A stretch of 64,000 bases of DNA from an uncultured Eubacterium sp. (GTDB lineage Bacteria > Bacillota > Clostridia > Lachnospirales > Lachnospiraceae): contig CAMUHY010000012.1 of NCBI GenBank assembly GCA_947088865.1, positions 37,347 to 101,346 of the forward strand. The letters run 5' to 3'. Below the pieces are notes generated by a model. That model saw only the letters and a list, made by a program, of their open reading frames with translations, was not told the DNA's origin and searched no databases. Below are positions 62,631 to 64,000 of the stretch, piece by piece (position 1 is the first letter of the stretch; each line of letters opens with the position of its first letter). A program made the position numbers and the translations under genes.

Positions 62631-63053
62631 ATTTCTTATTTATCTGGTTCATTTTATATCCAACCCCACGTACCGTCTGAATATATTCTGGCTGGGATTA
62701 TCTTCAATTTTCTTTCGGAGACGGCGGACATGGGAAGTAATATTGCTGTCATCCTGGAGATATTCACCATTCCAGACATAATTGTAAATCTTTTGTTTGG
62801 AAAGCGTTATGCCCTGATGAAGTGCCAGAACATAAAGAATACGGAATTCTATATTGGTCAAATTGATTTCTTTACCTTGCTTTATTACTTTATATTGCCT
62901 TGGCATAATGCTCAATCTGCCGATTTGTATGTTACTTTGACTCTCATCTAATTTTCTGTCTATGCTGATATCAGCTTCATTTACGATTTCTAATATTTTA
63001 TCATATAATCCTTTTTCTGATTCGTCCAATGACAGGACTATTAGCTTTCCCAC
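62629..63053 (-). pseudogene. Winged-helix (OmpR-type) regulator with late frameshift
   Basis: The N-terminus (LIVLSLDESEKGLYDKIL) replaces a receiver domain. The DNA-binding domain follows: INLTNIEFRILYVLALHQG, SKQKIYNYVWNGEYLQDD, ITSHVRRLRKKIEDNP. In the current frame it ends SQNIFRRYVGLDIK, but one frame over reads QPEYIQTVRGVGYKM to a TAG, the true family ending. So one base is missing or added near 62690. The GTG start after GAGGAGG fits best. The winged helix may be partly functional; sequencing error is possible. Confidence 0.75.
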
Positions 63054-63110
63054 AGCACTCACCTCCTCTGTCAAATTTTTTGAAACAAAACAATTTTGCC
63101 GATTATTTAT

Positions 63111-64000
63111 TTAATTCTGAGTATATAGAATTTTACAGAATGCTTCTTCTTCGCAGCCTCTCAATACTTGAAATAGCGGAATATATTTCTCTGGCTGTCC
63201 GAAAGAACAATTCGTTACATCCTCTATAAAACCATCTACGATTTTTTCAATAATTTCCCCACCCTTCTGAAAATGATGAGCCGCCTCTTCCCAGTCTTCT
63301 TCCCCAAAGAAATTCTTATACTTCACAAGTGTCTGCGCAAATTTATCTCTGGATGCCCTATGAGGATTAATAATTCCCGATCTTCGCCCACTGATTTCAT
63401 AGGGCAGCTCTGGAAGAATGCTTCCTGTGTATTCAATAAAGTGGGAATATATTTTCTGTAATTCTTCTTCAGAAAATATGTTTTTCCATTCTGAAAATTC
63501 CCCGATGAATCTGTCAAACCCTTTCTGTCCTATAAAACTTAACGGTGAAGACAAATAGGTTTCTGCATTTTTCCCTATCCCCTTTCGTACAATCCACGCC
63601 ATATCTGTTTCTGGGGACTTCATATCAATCCCCAAATATGCATTTTTCTTGCTTATCCCTATATAGTCTTCTGCCCATGCCAGTTCCAGTTCTGCAATCG
63701 GAATGGTCTGCACTTCTGCTTTGGAATTATCATGAACATATACATTTGCTTCATCATAGCCTGTCATGAGAACAACATGCCCCGGAATATGCTGCCTATG
63801 GTAAAACTTCCTTTGATAAGGCAAATGAAACATATCCAAGCCAAACAATATGACTGGTATTTCTTTGTCCAATAACTCCCTGACGTTTTTCATAGTTGTC
63901 CGAAAACATTTTCCTTCACTTGCTATCACTTCATATCCGATAATTCCTTTCCAGAATTCATATTCCCGCTTTCCAATGCTTCCCTGCCCCATAAAAATCA
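63111..64000 (-). CDS. BtrH N-terminal/DUF4872-like protein, 5' end outside window
   Basis: The frame is open to the right edge, and the first visible methionine (MGQGSIGKREYEFW) aligns with the middle of the usual N-terminal domain, so about 35-40 residues are missing. Features: LLDKEIPVILFGLDMFHLPY, HIPGHVVLMTGYDEANVYVHDN (cysteine-peptidase-like C39 pattern with His and Asp), and a helical DUF4872-type C-terminus. BtrH transfers an acyl group in butirosin synthesis; homologues occur in peptide biosynthesis loci. The visible DNA is GC-richer, as in the adjacent element, so it may be cargo. Confidence 0.7.
   Translation of the reverse strand, partial: IFMGQGSIGKREYEFWKGIIGYEVIASEGKCFRTTMKNVRELLDKEIPVILFGLDMFHLPYQRKFYHRQHIPGHVVLMTGYDEANVYVHDNSKAEVQTIPIAELELAWAEDYIGISKKNAYLGIDMKSPETDMAWIVRKGIGKNAETYLSSPLSFIGQKGFDRFIGEFSEWKNIFSEEELQKIYSHFIEYTGSILPELPYEISGRRSGIINPHRASRDKFAQTLVKYKNFFGEEDWEEAAHHFQKGGEIIEKIVDGFIEDVTNCSFGQPEKYIPLFQVLRGCEEEAFCKILYTQN

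Overview
The window is AT-rich (roughly 30-35% GC by eye), uses strong AGGAGG-type ribosome binding sites, and carries gene families typical of Clostridia, probably Lachnospiraceae: DUF5702 and TadE-like pilus proteins, FHA proteins of the clostridial type, PrkC/Stp-like signalling, and a Wzm/Wzt-type polysaccharide exporter. From about 59.4 kb to the right edge the base composition becomes clearly more GC-rich. That part holds broken serine recombinases and integrative-element-type regulators, so it looks like a decayed, separately acquired mobile element. I saw no rRNA or tRNA genes, CRISPR array or IS element.

Layout: (1) 1-9.2 kb, leftward: a cell-surface polysaccharide operon with four glycosyltransferases, a CapD/WbpM-type dehydratase, a Wzm/Wzt-like ABC exporter, and a methyltransferase with a C-terminal coiled coil that may cap the chains. 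A promoter with a 12-bp operator-like palindrome and a leader hairpin precede it. (2) 9.7-17.6 kb: an accessory patch of small unknown proteins (one DUF2262), dispersed palindromic repeats, an XRE/TPR-like regulator, a pair of uncharacterised proteins, and an ECF sigma factor with a membrane partner. (3) 17.7-18.2 kb: a macrodomain protein. (4) 18.3-42.5 kb, all leftward and tightly packed: a Tad (Flp) pilus operon (tadZ, cpaF, tadB, tadC, pilin, prepilin peptidase, TadE/DUF5702 pseudopilins). It runs on into an FHA protein, a PP2C phosphatase, a Ser/Thr kinase, two small membrane proteins and a giant (about 2,670 residue) Ig-like-repeat surface protein.

(5) 42.8-44.3 kb, directly upstream of that operon: a 1.46-kb segment bounded by identical 20-bp inverted sites. 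It contains an intact tyrosine recombinase and a near-consensus promoter that now points away from the pilus operon into a terminator. Inversion would turn this promoter toward tadZ. This is the strongest candidate for an undescribed system: a self-contained phase switch for a Tad pilus, phospho-signalling and giant adhesin regulon. (6) 44.7-52.6 kb: an MBL-fold hydrolase, a hybrid histidine kinase with a sugar-binding lipoprotein, and a zinc-ribbon/MORN membrane protein. (7) 52.8-53.5 kb: a LytTR regulator broken at an A8 tract, followed by a structured RNA candidate with its own terminator. (8) 53.7-59.3 kb, leftward: a seven-gene cassette (PEP-swivel domain, unknown protein, MBL hydrolase, two HxGH nucleotidyltransferases, a membrane protein, a nucleoside phosphorylase) that matches no pathway I know. 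(9) 59.5-64 kb: the decayed mobile element, ending in a BtrH/DUF4872-like gene that is cut by the window edge.
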